Source of the DNA: Bryobacteraceae bacterium
GTDB taxonomy: Bacteria; Acidobacteriota; Terriglobia; Bryobacterales; Bryobacteraceae
Assembly (NCBI GenBank): GCA_019752335.1
Contig: JAIEMJ010000007.1
Location: 176,164 to 240,163 of the forward strand
Reading direction: 5' to 3'
Length of the DNA stretch: 64,000 bases
Below the pieces are notes generated by a model. The model saw only the letters and a list, made by a program, of their open reading frames with translations, ran no database searches and had not been told where the DNA came from. Positions within the stretch are counted from its first letter, which is position 1. Each line of letters begins with the position of its first letter. The position numbers were made by a program, and so were the translations under genes. Of the stretch, positions 50,135 through 58,729 are shown one piece after another.

Positions 50135-52249
50135 ATGAATCGCTGTTTCGTTAGGCGGGTGATTTTCGCGGTAGTGACGATGGGTCTGGCGCTGCCCGCG
50201 AGTGCGGGCACGCTCGACACGTTGCTGGCTGCGTTCCGGGCGAGGCTGGAGGCGGAGTTCCCTCAGGATTCGCCCGCCAGAACCGCCAGATTCGAGAGGG
50301 CGCTGAGAACCTATATCGTGGAACGCACGCCGGCCGATCCGCTGCAGCGTGACATATTCTTGGGAAACTTGGCTTACCGGCTGGATGCCATGACTTCACG
50401 CGACCTGGAGCAATTCGACAGTGTAATCCAAGGTCCCGCGGACCGTCCCGCCAGCGAAAACTCCACGCGGTTCAACGAAACGCTCGATGCTGTCGCTTAT
50501 TACACGGTAACCGTGGATAGCGTGTTTGTCGAGAGGGATCGTGAAACGCGGAGGAGGCTGCCTACGGACCGGCTGCGGACGGCGGACCGAAATACGGATT
50601 GGGGGTGGGCGGAGCGCCAATTTTTGAACTTTAAGCACAGCGACGATCAGGATTGGGGTAACAAAAAGCGCGACGTTGCGGACCCGCTGCACTCCACCGA
50701 AGCCACCTACGTCGCCACGTTGGCAGGACGCCTGCGGCGTCTGTACTCCGATCCAGGATTGGGACTTAACGAGGATCGGGGCTTAGTCGCGGACCTGGCG
50801 CGCGCTCAGTATCTGATGCTGGCGGAGCAAGCAGTGCCCGGCGGTAGTGCCTTAAGGAGCATGGACCTGCTGCAGCCGCTCGCGCGGAGTGTGGCCACCT
50901 TCCCCAGGGCACAAACCGCCGCCGAGGCGAATACGCAATTAGACCAGGCGCTGACGCTTCAGGAAAAAAAGTACGGCCTCCGTGGGGGGAATCCGATGCC
51001 CGTCGCCATCCTGTCGGCGATGGAGTTTTTCGAACTCATCGGGGCCGGATACTTGCCGGACGACGTTGGGGCGGACCTGGTTCACGGTTCATTGACGCAT
51101 CGGATTCAGTGGAGCATTCTTTTCGCGGACTTCGAGCGCGCGACGGCCGGGTCGTGGCGGCTAACGCCGCTCGAACTGCTGGTTCGAATTGGAGAGTTCG
51201 ATGCGCGGCGGGAACAATTCAACCAAGCGCAGCGCTTCGCGTTTGAGCGCGCCGCCTCCGTGTGGGCCCATATCTTCGATCAGCAAGGCGAGCGCAACGA
51301 AGAGGCCGAGTTCAGCCGGCCGGACTCGATGAGAAACATCCTGGCGCGTGACCTGTCGCTGCAAGCGATCCGAGACCGCGTCGACCTGATCCACCGTGAC
51401 CGAATCAACGCTGGTTTGAATCTGCTGGAGGCGTTTGAGGGCCGGGGCCCATGGCCCGACGCGTGGAGACCCCCAGATGCCGACGCCCTCCGCCGTTCGT
51501 TAGCGGCGGGGAGAGACCGGAGCATCGCGGCAGACGAGTTGTTTCGAGCGCGGTATTTCGAACTGGCGCAGGGCAGCGGCCGGTATCAGGCCGCCGCAAC
51601 CGCCGCGGACGGAACCGCCAGAGTTCTGATTCAGCAGGGTTTTCGATTTGCAGACGCACCGGATCCAGGCGAACTTCTCCGGCAACGCTCCCGGAGCCCT
51701 CAACTCGCGAGCTCGGATCGCAGCCGGTCCGGGGCGGTGTCGAGCGAACGCGCTGTGCGGCTCCGGGAGCGGGACAGCGTGGCGACCACCAGCAAAAGTG
51801 CCGAGCGAAGAGAAGCCCGGCGAAATGCGAGCCCCGAAGCCTTTCGCGATGAGCGGCGTGATCGTGACCGCGTGGCTTCCACCTCGTCCCGTTCGCTGTC
51901 TCCTGATGCAGCCCCAGAGCGCCGCGAAACGGTGAGGCCGGAACGTGCAGATTTACGGCGGCCCGAACAGCGGCGTCCGGAGTCGAATGCGGCGCCCCTG
52001 CGCTTGCCAGCCGCGCCCGCCAACGAATCGGAAGCCGAAGCCAGGCCGGGCTCCGAGCGGCGAGCGGAGAGCGTGGCCTCGGCGTCATCATCCAGCACGA
52101 GTTCCGCCAGCACCCGGCGCCGTCCGGAATCGACGAGTGAAAGCCTGCGGTTCCCAGACGTACCGATCAGGGAGCCCTCAGAAAGAGCGGTTGCGCGTGG
52201 AGCGGATAGCTCTACCCGCATGCGCAAGGCGGAAGCGAGCCTGAAGTAA
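50135..52249 (+). CDS. Secreted partner of the MACPF protein, unknown, with long disordered Ser/Arg/Glu-rich tail
   Basis: 704 residues; its ATG follows the MACPF stop by two bases, so the two are coupled. Signal peptide FAVVTMGLALPASAG. Residues 25-500 are helical and conserved-looking (FERALRTYIVERTPADPLQRDIFLGNLAYRL is cut here to FERALRTYIVERTP, WGWAERQFLNFKHSDDQDWG, PVAILSAMEFFELIGAGYLP), with no family I recognise. Residues 505-704 are low-complexity, rich in Ser, Arg, Glu, Pro and Ala (RRDRDRVASTSSRSLSPDAAPERRE in part), so likely disordered and strongly charged. It could be a chaperone, receptor or pore regulator for the MACPF protein; none of these is shown by sequence. Confidence 0.75.
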   Translation: MNRCFVRRVIFAVVTMGLALPASAGTLDTLLAAFRARLEAEFPQDSPARTARFERALRTYIVERTPADPLQRDIFLGNLAYRLDAMTSRDLEQFDSVIQGPADRPASENSTRFNETLDAVAYYTVTVDSVFVERDRETRRRLPTDRLRTADRNTDWGWAERQFLNFKHSDDQDWGNKKRDVADPLHSTEATYVATLAGRLRRLYSDPGLGLNEDRGLVADLARAQYLMLAEQAVPGGSALRSMDLLQPLARSVATFPRAQTAAEANTQLDQALTLQEKKYGLRGGNPMPVAILSAMEFFELIGAGYLPDDVGADLVHGSLTHRIQWSILFADFERATAGSWRLTPLELLVRIGEFDARREQFNQAQRFAFERAASVWAHIFDQQGERNEEAEFSRPDSMRNILARDLSLQAIRDRVDLIHRDRINAGLNLLEAFEGRGPWPDAWRPPDADALRRSLAAGRDRSIAADELFRARYFELAQGSGRYQAAATAADGTARVLIQQGFRFADAPDPGELLRQRSRSPQLASSDRSRSGAVSSERAVRLRERDSVATTSKSAERREARRNASPEAFRDERRDRDRVASTSSRSLSPDAAPERRETVRPERADLRRPEQRRPESNAAPLRLPAAPANESEAEARPGSERRAESVASASSSSTSSASTRRRPESTSESLRFPDVPIREPSERAVARGADSSTRMRKAEASLK

Positions 52250-52287
52250 GCTTCGTCCCAGGCGGAGCTACGCGGAAGCGGTGGGAG

Positions 52288-52293
52288 TAAACT
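52288..52293 (+). promoter_or_regulatory. TAAACT -10 box, 6 nt before the small secreted gene
   Basis: TAAACT followed by AAGCCA and the ATG at 52300. There is no Shine-Dalgarno. Confidence 0.45.
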
Positions 52294-52299
52294 AAGCCA

Positions 52300-52617
52300 A
52301 TGCGTTCCGTACTGGTTTTGCTGCTCCTTGTGCCACCCTGCGCGACTCCCCAGTTTGGCGTGCCGCGCATCAACAAACCCGAACATCCGCAGACTGAGTT
52401 GCAGACTCTGCCGGAGCGGCGTCCGCCGGATGAGGCCTCGCTGAAGGCCGACTACGCGAAGAGCGCGGCCGAGGTGGATGAGATCGTGAAGCTCTCACAC
52501 GACTTAAAGGCCGAGATGGACAAAGGCGACGCGCGGGCCTTGCCGGTGCATGCCATGCAGTTACTGGGTGAGATTGAGAAGCACGCGCGCCAGGCGCGCA
52601 GACGGTTGAAGCACTAA
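52300..52617 (+). CDS. Small secreted helical protein, unknown
   Basis: 105 residues. Signal peptide SVLVLLLLVPPCATPQ with a cysteine that could be a lipobox (VPPCA is imperfect). The mature part is a Pro-rich linker then two helices (ADYAKSAAEVDEIVKLSHDL; MQLLGEIEKHARQARRRLKH). It lies 50 bases after the MACPF operon but has its own -10 box, and 3 bases before the mutarotase-like gene, so it probably belongs with the latter. Confidence 0.6.
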   Translation: MRSVLVLLLLVPPCATPQFGVPRINKPEHPQTELQTLPERRPPDEASLKADYAKSAAEVDEIVKLSHDLKAEMDKGDARALPVHAMQLLGEIEKHARQARRRLKH

Positions 52618-52620
52618 CTT

Positions 52621-53652
52621 ATGCAGAGCTTACTACTCCTCCTTACGCTCGCCGCGCAGGAGCGGCCCCAGGTGACGGTGCAGAATCCCGCCGCCGAGGC
52701 CGTCTTTGACCTGAACGGTGGCTCCTTCGTCTCGTTCAAGTTCAAGAACGGGCTGAATCCCCTGCGCTGGCTGGGGCCTGCCGACACCAAGGCGACTTAC
52801 CGGCCCATGGCGCACTTCCTGTGCCTGGACCGCTGGGGCCAGCCGAGCGACGCCGAAGTCGCGAACGGCATGCCGTATCACGGCGAAGCGACGCGCGTGG
52901 CCTGGAAGATCAATTCGCCCGGCATCATGAGCGCGTCGTTGCCGATGGCCGGCCTCGACGTCACGCGGCGCGTCCTGCTGGATCCGCAGGCAGCGTTGGT
53001 GACGGTGCAGGAGACGGTGGTGAATCGCAACAAGCTGGGCAAGCTTTACAACATGGTGCAGCACCCGACGATTGGGCCGCCGTTCCTCGATGAAGACACC
53101 GTGGTGGACGCCAATGCGCGGCGTGGCTTCGCCCAGTCCTCGCCGCTGCCGAATCCGGAGGAGCCGTCGTTCTACTGGCCGCAAGCCTTCAAAGACGAAC
53201 ACACGGTGAACCTGCGCTTCCTGCGGCAGGACCCGTTGCCGAATGTCGTCTCTTACGTCGTCGATGAAGCGCTGGGCTGGGCCACCGCCTCCAGCGCCAA
53301 GCAGGGCTTGCTGATCGGCTATCTGTGGAAGACGAGCGAATACCCGTGGTTCAACGCCTGGCGCCATGTGGACGAGAATCGTAAGCCGCTGGCGCGCGGC
53401 CTGGAGTTCGGCACCACCGGACTGCATCAGCCCTTCCCGGTGCTGGTGCGCAAGAGCCGTATCTTCGGCCGTCTGCTGTACGCCTATCTCGACGCGGGCG
53501 AGAGCACGACGCGTTCCTACGCGGCGTTCTTGCTGGCGATTCCGCCGGATTGGCAAGGTGTAGGCACGGTGACGGTGAGCCAGGGCAAAGTAATCGTGAC
53601 GGAGCGGGGCAGCCAGCGTAAGCTGGAGGTAGCCGCCGCACCCGCATGGTAG
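52621..53652 (+). CDS. Secreted galactose-mutarotase-like protein, unknown
   Basis: 343 residues. Short signal peptide LLLLLTLAAQ; the rest is beta-rich and resembles the galactose mutarotase-like superfamily (AVFDLNGGSFVSFKFKNGLNPLRW, MAHFLCLDRWG, VTRRVLLDPQAALVTVQETVVN, YNMVQHPTIGPPF), including a GLEFGTTGLHQPF stretch. The catalytic residues of true aldose epimerases cannot be assigned by eye. The ligand is probably a carbohydrate (inference). Overlaps the following SRPBCC gene by 7 bases. Confidence 0.6.
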   Translation: MQSLLLLLTLAAQERPQVTVQNPAAEAVFDLNGGSFVSFKFKNGLNPLRWLGPADTKATYRPMAHFLCLDRWGQPSDAEVANGMPYHGEATRVAWKINSPGIMSASLPMAGLDVTRRVLLDPQAALVTVQETVVNRNKLGKLYNMVQHPTIGPPFLDEDTVVDANARRGFAQSSPLPNPEEPSFYWPQAFKDEHTVNLRFLRQDPLPNVVSYVVDEALGWATASSAKQGLLIGYLWKTSEYPWFNAWRHVDENRKPLARGLEFGTTGLHQPFPVLVRKSRIFGRLLYAYLDAGESTTRSYAAFLLAIPPDWQGVGTVTVSQGKVIVTERGSQRKLEVAAAPAW

Positions 53653-54092
53653 TTTTCACTTACTCTTCGCTCATCCCCGCACCCTTGGCCACCGTTTGGG
53701 CCTTTCACGAACGGCCGGACGCCATCCAACTCCTAACGCCGCCGGAGACGCCGCTGGTCGTCGAAAGCCGCCAGGGCGGCCTCGAAATTGGCGCGCGGAT
53801 CGTCTTTCGCGTCTCGCATCTGAAGCTGCGCTGGGTGGCCGAGCATACGGAGTATGAGTATCAGCGGCTCTTTGCGGATCGTCAGTTGGAGGGTCCCTTC
53901 CGAAGCTGGTATCACCGGCATCTCTTCGCGGCGGAGGAGGGCGGTACGCGGTTGACGGATCACGTGGAATTCAGCCTGCCGCTATCGCCGCTGAGCGACT
54001 GGGTGGCCGGTTGGGCGGTGAAGCTGCAACTGAAAGCGATGTTCGCCTATCGCCATTCCGTGACGCGCCTGGAATGCCAACCAAAAGCGTGA
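53646..54092 (+). CDS. SRPBCC-family protein
   Basis: 148 residues: YSSLIPAPLATVWAFHERPDAIQLLTPP, RIVFRVSHLKLRWVAEHTEYE, FRSWYHRHLFAAEEGGTRLTDHVEFSLP and a C-terminal amphipathic helix ending FAYRHSVTRLECQ. This is the subgroup sometimes labelled cell-division-inhibitor SulA-like or ligand-binding SRPBCC in databases. No signal peptide. The start overlaps the preceding stop (ATGGTAG). Confidence 0.8.
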   Translation: MVVFTYSSLIPAPLATVWAFHERPDAIQLLTPPETPLVVESRQGGLEIGARIVFRVSHLKLRWVAEHTEYEYQRLFADRQLEGPFRSWYHRHLFAAEEGGTRLTDHVEFSLPLSPLSDWVAGWAVKLQLKAMFAYRHSVTRLECQPKA

Positions 54093-54104
54093 TCCAATAA
54101 ACCG

Positions 54105-55358
54105 GTGAGCCCCACTTCTCCCGCCTCCATCCGTTATCGCGTGGCGGCGTTCACCGTCGCCCTGGCCTTCGTCACTTACCTGGATCGCGTTTGCATCAGC
54201 AAACTCGCGGGTCCCATCTCGGCCGACCTCGGCCTCACCATGCAGCAGATGGGCTTCGTCTTTAGTTCCTTCACGCTGGCCTACGCGATCTTCGAAGTGC
54301 CGACGGCGCGCTGGGCGGACCGCTTGGGCGCGCGCGTCGTGCTGACGAGGATCGTCATCTGGTGGAGCGTTTTCACCATCGTCACGGCGGCGGCCTTTGG
54401 CTTTTGGAGCCTGGTGATCATCCGCTTCCTGTTCGGTATCGGCGAGGCCGGCGCGTGGCCCGTGGCGGCGCGCGCGTTGAGCCGCTGGATCCCGCAGCAG
54501 GAGCGCGGACGGGTGCAGGGGATCTTCTTCACCGGCGCGCACCTGGCCGGGGGCACCACACCGTTTGTGGCCTTCATCCTGGAGCAGTACATCGGCTGGC
54601 GCGCGGTGTTCGTCGTCTTCGGGTGTGTCGGCTTCTGCTGGGCGGCGGCCTGGTATCGCTGGTTCCGCGACGAGCCGCGCGAGCACGCCTCGGTAACGGT
54701 GGTGGAGCGCGACTACATTGAAGCCAACCGCGCGGGCGATTCGCCGCACGGCACGGCGAATATCTGGGGCCGCATTCTGCGCCACCCGTCGATGTTTCCG
54801 CTGTGCCTGATGTACATCGCCAATACCTATGGTTTTTACTTCATCATCACCTGGCTGCCGAAGTATCTGGAGGTGGAGCGCGGCTTCAACGGCGCGCTGC
54901 TGGCGGCGCTCTCCGGCTTGCCCTTGTTGCTGAGCATCGCCGGCGACCTGGGCGGCGGCTGGGCGACGGACTGGGCCACGCGCCGCTTCGGGCTGCGGCA
55001 TGGGCGCGCGGTGATCGCGGGCGTCGCGTATCTGATCGCCGGGCTGGCTATGGCCGGCGCGGCCGTGGTGCCGAACCCCATCGCCGCGGCGTTGCTGATT
55101 GCGACGGCCATTGCGACCAGCATGTTCACCCTGGCCGCGAGTTGGGCCACCTGTGTCGACATCGGCGGCTCGAACGCGGGCGTGGTGAGCGCGTTTATGA
55201 ACACCAGCGGCCAGATCGGCGGCATCGTGGGGCCGTCCTTGGTGCCCTGGCTGGTGAACGGGCACGGGGGCTGGCCGGTGTCGATCGCGATCATGTCGGC
55301 ACTGTATCTGATCGCCGCCGCCTGCTGGCTCTTCATCGACGCGCGGCGCAAGCTGTGA
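54105..55358 (+). CDS. MFS transporter, anion:cation symporter (ACS) type
   Basis: 417 residues with twelve predicted membrane helices, starting at a GTG at 54105. The MFS motif between helices 2 and 3 reads TARWADRLGARVV, and helix 4-5 carries RFLFGIGEAGAWPVAARALSRWIPQQERGRVQGIFFTGAHLAGG, cut here as FGIGEAGAWP, typical of hexuronate/glucarate/phthalate transporters. A sugar acid substrate is likely, and the mutarotase-like gene nearby is consistent, but unproven. Confidence 0.88.
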   Translation: MSPTSPASIRYRVAAFTVALAFVTYLDRVCISKLAGPISADLGLTMQQMGFVFSSFTLAYAIFEVPTARWADRLGARVVLTRIVIWWSVFTIVTAAAFGFWSLVIIRFLFGIGEAGAWPVAARALSRWIPQQERGRVQGIFFTGAHLAGGTTPFVAFILEQYIGWRAVFVVFGCVGFCWAAAWYRWFRDEPREHASVTVVERDYIEANRAGDSPHGTANIWGRILRHPSMFPLCLMYIANTYGFYFIITWLPKYLEVERGFNGALLAALSGLPLLLSIAGDLGGGWATDWATRRFGLRHGRAVIAGVAYLIAGLAMAGAAVVPNPIAAALLIATAIATSMFTLAASWATCVDIGGSNAGVVSAFMNTSGQIGGIVGPSLVPWLVNGHGGWPVSIAIMSALYLIAAACWLFIDARRKL

Positions 55359-55363
55359 GTCTT

Positions 55364-55369
55364 TATACT
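55364..55369 (+). promoter_or_regulatory. TATACT -10 box, 6 nt before the Spy-like gene
   Basis: TATACT followed by CAAGGC and the ATG at 55376. This is one of the best -10 matches in the window. No -35 or Shine-Dalgarno was recognised. Confidence 0.5.
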
Positions 55370-55375
55370 CAAGGC

Positions 55376-55930
55376 ATGAAGCTGATTTCCCTGATGCTCT
55401 TCGCTGGCTTGGCCTTGGCGCAACTGAGGCCGATCAATTTCAATGTCGTATTTCCCCAGTCGCTCGTCGAGTTTCTCGGACTCACTCAAGCCCAGGGTCA
55501 GGCGATGACAGAGGCGGTTACTCGCTTTAGCACCTACCGTAGCGAGCGGACTGCGCGCGAGGCGCAGGTGCGGGCGGAGATTGCGGAAGAGACGGCGCGC
55601 GAGGTGATGGACGTGCAAGCGCTCGGTGTCCGCTATCGCGAACTCGAACTGATTAGCCGTCAGGTTGCCGCCGAGCAAGTCAAAAACCGGGCCGAGATGA
55701 TGGCCATCTTAACGGCCAGCCAGAAAGAGAAGCTGGCCGCGTTGGATCAGGCGCTGAAGCTTACCACCACGGCCTGCACCGCGGTGGGATTCAATCTTTT
55801 GGCGCCGCCGCCGCCCGTAGTGTACATCGCCGACTTCCTGTTGGGTCCGGCCCCCACTCCCAACCCGTCCAATACTTGTGTTCCACAAGTGGGTATCTTC
55901 GGCATTCCCATTGTCGCCCCCAGGCCGTAG
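55376..55930 (+). CDS. Periplasmic Spy/CpxP-like (LTXXQ) protein
   Basis: 184 residues. Signal peptide [14 protein letters not shown]. The mature part is long amphipathic helices with two LTxxQ motifs ([21 protein letters not shown]), the hallmark of Spy, CpxP and CnrX/ZraP-like periplasmic chaperones or metal sensors. The tail is Pro-rich with a cysteine (NTCVPQVG). The stop is four bases before the copper ATPase ATG, so the two are co-transcribed. A role in copper or envelope stress is inferred from this. Confidence 0.75.
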   Translation: MKLISLMLFAGLALAQLRPINFNVVFPQSLVEFLGLTQAQGQAMTEAVTRFSTYRSERTAREAQVRAEIAEETAREVMDVQALGVRYRELELISRQVAAEQVKNRAEMMAILTASQKEKLAALDQALKLTTTACTAVGFNLLAPPPPVVYIADFLLGPAPTPNPSNTCVPQVGIFGIPIVAPRP

Positions 55931-55934
55931 CGCG

Positions 55935-58019
55935 ATGGCCCAGGCGACGCTCGATATCACCGGCATGACGTGCGCGGGCTGCCAGTCCACGGTGGAGCGG
56001 GCGTTGGCGGGATCGCCGGGAGTTACCACGGCGCGCGTGAATCTGCTGCAGCATCAGGCGAGCGTCGACTACGACCCCGCGCGGACCTCGCCCGCCCAAC
56101 TCGTCGCCCAAGTACAAGCCACCGGTTACGGCGCGGCCTTGCCGGCCGCCGGCACCGCCTCCCAGGCGCAGGAGGCGCTCGAAGAGCGGCGCGAGCGCGA
56201 GTATCAAGAGCTCAAGCGCCGCGCGATCATAACGTCGGCGATTGCGTTCGCGGCGATGACGCTCGGCATGGCCACCATGCACGACCCGCGCTGGCACTGG
56301 CTCTGGATGGCGGCGGCGGGGTATGTCGCGTTGGGTCCGGGCCGCAGCTTCTACACGCGGGCTTGGTCGGCGCTGCGCCATGGCGGCACAAACATGGACG
56401 TGCTGGTGGCGCTGGGCACGGGCGCGGCGATCGGCTACTCCGTCGTTGAGACGTTGCGGAGCGGCCACGACGTTTACTTCGAGGCGGCGATCACCATCAT
56501 CGCGCTGATTCTGGTGGGCCGGACGCTCGAAGCGCGGGCGACGCGGCAGACGTCGCAGGCGCTGCGCCAACTGGCGAGCCTGCAACCTCCGCTCGCCACC
56601 GTGGTGCGCATGTTTGTGGAACAGAGCGTGCCGGCCGCCGAAGTCCGGCTAGGCGAGATCGTGGTGGTGAAGCCCGGCGAGCGCGTCCCGGTGGATGGCC
56701 TGGTGCTGAGCGGCGCGAGCGCGATCGACGAATCGATGTTGACCGGCGAGCCGATGCCGGTAACGAAGCAAGCCGGCGACGCCGTCAGCGCGGGCACCAT
56801 CAATACGCTGGGCGCGCTGCGCCTGAAGGCGACGCGCGTGGGCGGCGATACGACGCTTGAGCAGGTGCTGCGCCTGTTGCGCGAAGCGCAGACGTCGCGC
56901 GCGCCGCTGGAGCAACTGGCGGACCGCGTCAGCGCAATCTTCGTGCCCGCCGTAGTGCTGATCGCCCTGGTCACCTTCGGCGGCTGGCTGGCCATGGGCG
57001 CCAGCATGTCCACCGCACTCACCCGCGCCATCGCCGTGCTGATCATCTCCTGCCCCTGCGCCATGGGGCTGGCGGTGCCCGCCGCAGTGATGGTGGCGAC
57101 GGGACGCGGCGCGCGGTTAGGCCTCTTAATCCGCGGCGGCGAGGCCTTGGAGCGTTTGGCGCGCGTGGGCCGGGTGGCCTTCGATAAGACCGGTACCCTC
57201 ACGCTCGGGAAGCCGACGGTGAGTCGAGTTGTGCCCAATGACAATGCGATTCTGCGTTGGGCCGCCGCCGTCGAGCGCTACTCCGAGCATCCGCTGGCCA
57301 AAGGTATCCTGGCCGAGGCGCAGCGTCGTGGGATTGCTTTGGGGACCGCGCAGGACTTCGTGGCGGAGCCGGGCGTGGGAGTGAGCGGCATGGTGGAGGG
57401 GCATCGCGTGCAGGTGGGCTTGGGTGAGGGCGCGGCGCGGGTGCAGGTGACGGTGGACGCCAGGATGCTGGGCGAGATTCACTTCGACGATCCGGCGCGT
57501 CCGGAAGCCGGCGCGGCGATTGCGGGACTCAAGCAGATGGGACTCGTGCCGTCGTTGCTGAGCGGCGACCGGTCCAGCGCAGTGGCCGAGTTGGCGGCGG
57601 CGGTGGGCATCGCGGACTTCGCCGGCGGATTACTCCCGGCGGACAAGCTGGCCAGGATCCGCGCCTGGCAGGCGGCGGGCGAAGTCGTCGCCATGGTCGG
57701 CGACGGGATCAACGACGCCCCGGCGCTGGCGCAGGCGGACGTGGGTATCGCTCTGGGCACGGGGACGGATATTGCCCGCGAGGCGGCCCATGTGACGCTG
57801 CTGGGGGGCCGCCTGGATCGCGTGGAGCGCGCGATTCGGCTGGGCCGCGCGGCGGTGCGGGTGATGAAGCAGAATCTCTTTTGGGCGATGGTGTACAACA
57901 CGGTGGCGATTCCGGCGGCGGCGTTGGGCTGGACGAGTCCGGTGGCGGCGAGCGCGGCGATGGCGCTGAGCTCGTTGAGCGTGGTGGTGAATAGTCTGCG
58001 TCTGCGCCGCGCGGCATAG
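55935..58019 (+). CDS. Copper-type P1B ATPase
   Basis: 694 residues from the ATG at 55935. An N-terminal HMA domain binds Cu(I) through GMTCAGC. Eight membrane helices are expected, with the transport motif [10 protein letters not shown] (CPC). The actuator motif is TGEPMPV, phosphorylation motif DKTGTLT, HP motif [10 protein letters not shown], and hinge [23 protein letters not shown] and HMA together indicate Cu(I)/Ag(I) export from the cytosol. Preceded by a coupled Spy-like periplasmic protein and not by a CopZ or CueR gene. Confidence 0.93.
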   Translation: MAQATLDITGMTCAGCQSTVERALAGSPGVTTARVNLLQHQASVDYDPARTSPAQLVAQVQATGYGAALPAAGTASQAQEALEERREREYQELKRRAIITSAIAFAAMTLGMATMHDPRWHWLWMAAAGYVALGPGRSFYTRAWSALRHGGTNMDVLVALGTGAAIGYSVVETLRSGHDVYFEAAITIIALILVGRTLEARATRQTSQALRQLASLQPPLATVVRMFVEQSVPAAEVRLGEIVVVKPGERVPVDGLVLSGASAIDESMLTGEPMPVTKQAGDAVSAGTINTLGALRLKATRVGGDTTLEQVLRLLREAQTSRAPLEQLADRVSAIFVPAVVLIALVTFGGWLAMGASMSTALTRAIAVLIISCPCAMGLAVPAAVMVATGRGARLGLLIRGGEALERLARVGRVAFDKTGTLTLGKPTVSRVVPNDNAILRWAAAVERYSEHPLAKGILAEAQRRGIALGTAQDFVAEPGVGVSGMVEGHRVQVGLGEGAARVQVTVDARMLGEIHFDDPARPEAGAAIAGLKQMGLVPSLLSGDRSSAVAELAAAVGIADFAGGLLPADKLARIRAWQAAGEVVAMVGDGINDAPALAQADVGIALGTGTDIAREAAHVTLLGGRLDRVERAIRLGRAAVRVMKQNLFWAMVYNTVAIPAAALGWTSPVAASAAMALSSLSVVVNSLRLRRAA

Positions 58020-58081
58020 AACTGTGACCGTGTGATTTGTCCCTTACTTTAGTGGGACTCATTCGTCCTGAAGCGAAGACT

Positions 58082-58194
58082 GGCAGCCCGCCGCGTAAGC
58101 GGCGGGGCACGTTTGGACGATTTGCGGCGAAAACCCTAGCAAAACAGGCATATTCTGAGTGCGCGGCCCCATCGCTCACGCGATGGGCTGTCCG
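58082..58194. repeat. Second REP hairpin pair, intergenic
   Basis: Left hairpin CCCGCCGC-GTAA-GCGGCGGG (58087-58106) and right hairpin CCCATCGC-TCAC-GCGATGGG (58168-58187), with flanks GGCAG and CTGTCC matching the element at 41545. The left stem differs from its relatives at two base pairs, and both differences are compensated. Lies between the copper ATPase and the TonB-C gene. The rest of 58020-58271 shows no gene. Confidence 0.75.
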
Positions 58195-58271
58195 GGGGGC
58201 GCGAAGAAATGATTCAAATTTTGGACCTTCCTCGCCGATGAGCACTCTCAGGAGGAAGGAATCCAAATTCT

Positions 58272-58640
58272 ATGCGCAAAAAACTAAATCTTACTCAACG
58301 ATTTCCCCTGACGATGGCACTGGCGGGGCTGCTAGCCTTACCGGCGGTGTCCTTAGCGGACGTCCGTGTGACACATGCGGATGCCATTCGTAATGCGACC
58401 AAGCACCCCACGCCCGAATACGCTCCGATGGCGAAGCAGATGCACATTCAGGGCGAGGTGGAAGTGGAAGTGAAGATCACCGAGGACGGCAGTGTGGACG
58501 CCGTAAAGGTGGTGACGGGGAATCCGTTGCTCACTGCTTCCGTGGTGCGCGCGGTGAAGGACTGGAAGTTTACGCCGTTCCAGGACGGCGGCAAGGCCAC
58601 CGTGGCGGTGGCCAACTTGAAGTTCAACTTCAAGCAGTAA
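58272..58640 (+). CDS. Secreted TonB C-terminal-domain protein
   Basis: 122 residues. Signal peptide PLTMALAGLLALPAVSLA, then a TonB_C domain (HPTPEYAPMAKQMHIQGEVEVEVKI, GSVDAVKVVTGNPLLTASVVRAVKDWKFTPF). It lacks the membrane anchor and proline-rich spacer of full TonB, so it cannot transmit energy in the usual way by itself. Such short forms are common in acidobacteria. An AGGAGGAAGGA site is well upstream of the ATG. Confidence 0.8.
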   Translation: MRKKLNLTQRFPLTMALAGLLALPAVSLADVRVTHADAIRNATKHPTPEYAPMAKQMHIQGEVEVEVKITEDGSVDAVKVVTGNPLLTASVVRAVKDWKFTPFQDGGKATVAVANLKFNFKQ

Positions 58641-58729
58641 GTGCGCCTGCGGCAGGGCGGCGTGAACGATGACGCCGCCCGCTGCTCCAGAGAAATGAAC
58701 CCGAGATGAGGAGGCTGGAGAGCCCGTAT

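Noticed and set aside
54803..55375. Upstream extension of the Spy-like gene's frame through the transporter gene
   Set aside because: The upstream part is an Arg-rich shadow of the MFS gene; the ATG at 55376 begins a signal peptide and has a -10 box.
57709..58266. Minus-strand frame sharing an AHRVSDGA sequence with the gene at 41348
   Set aside because: The shared sequence comes from the REP element read in one frame, not from homologous proteins.
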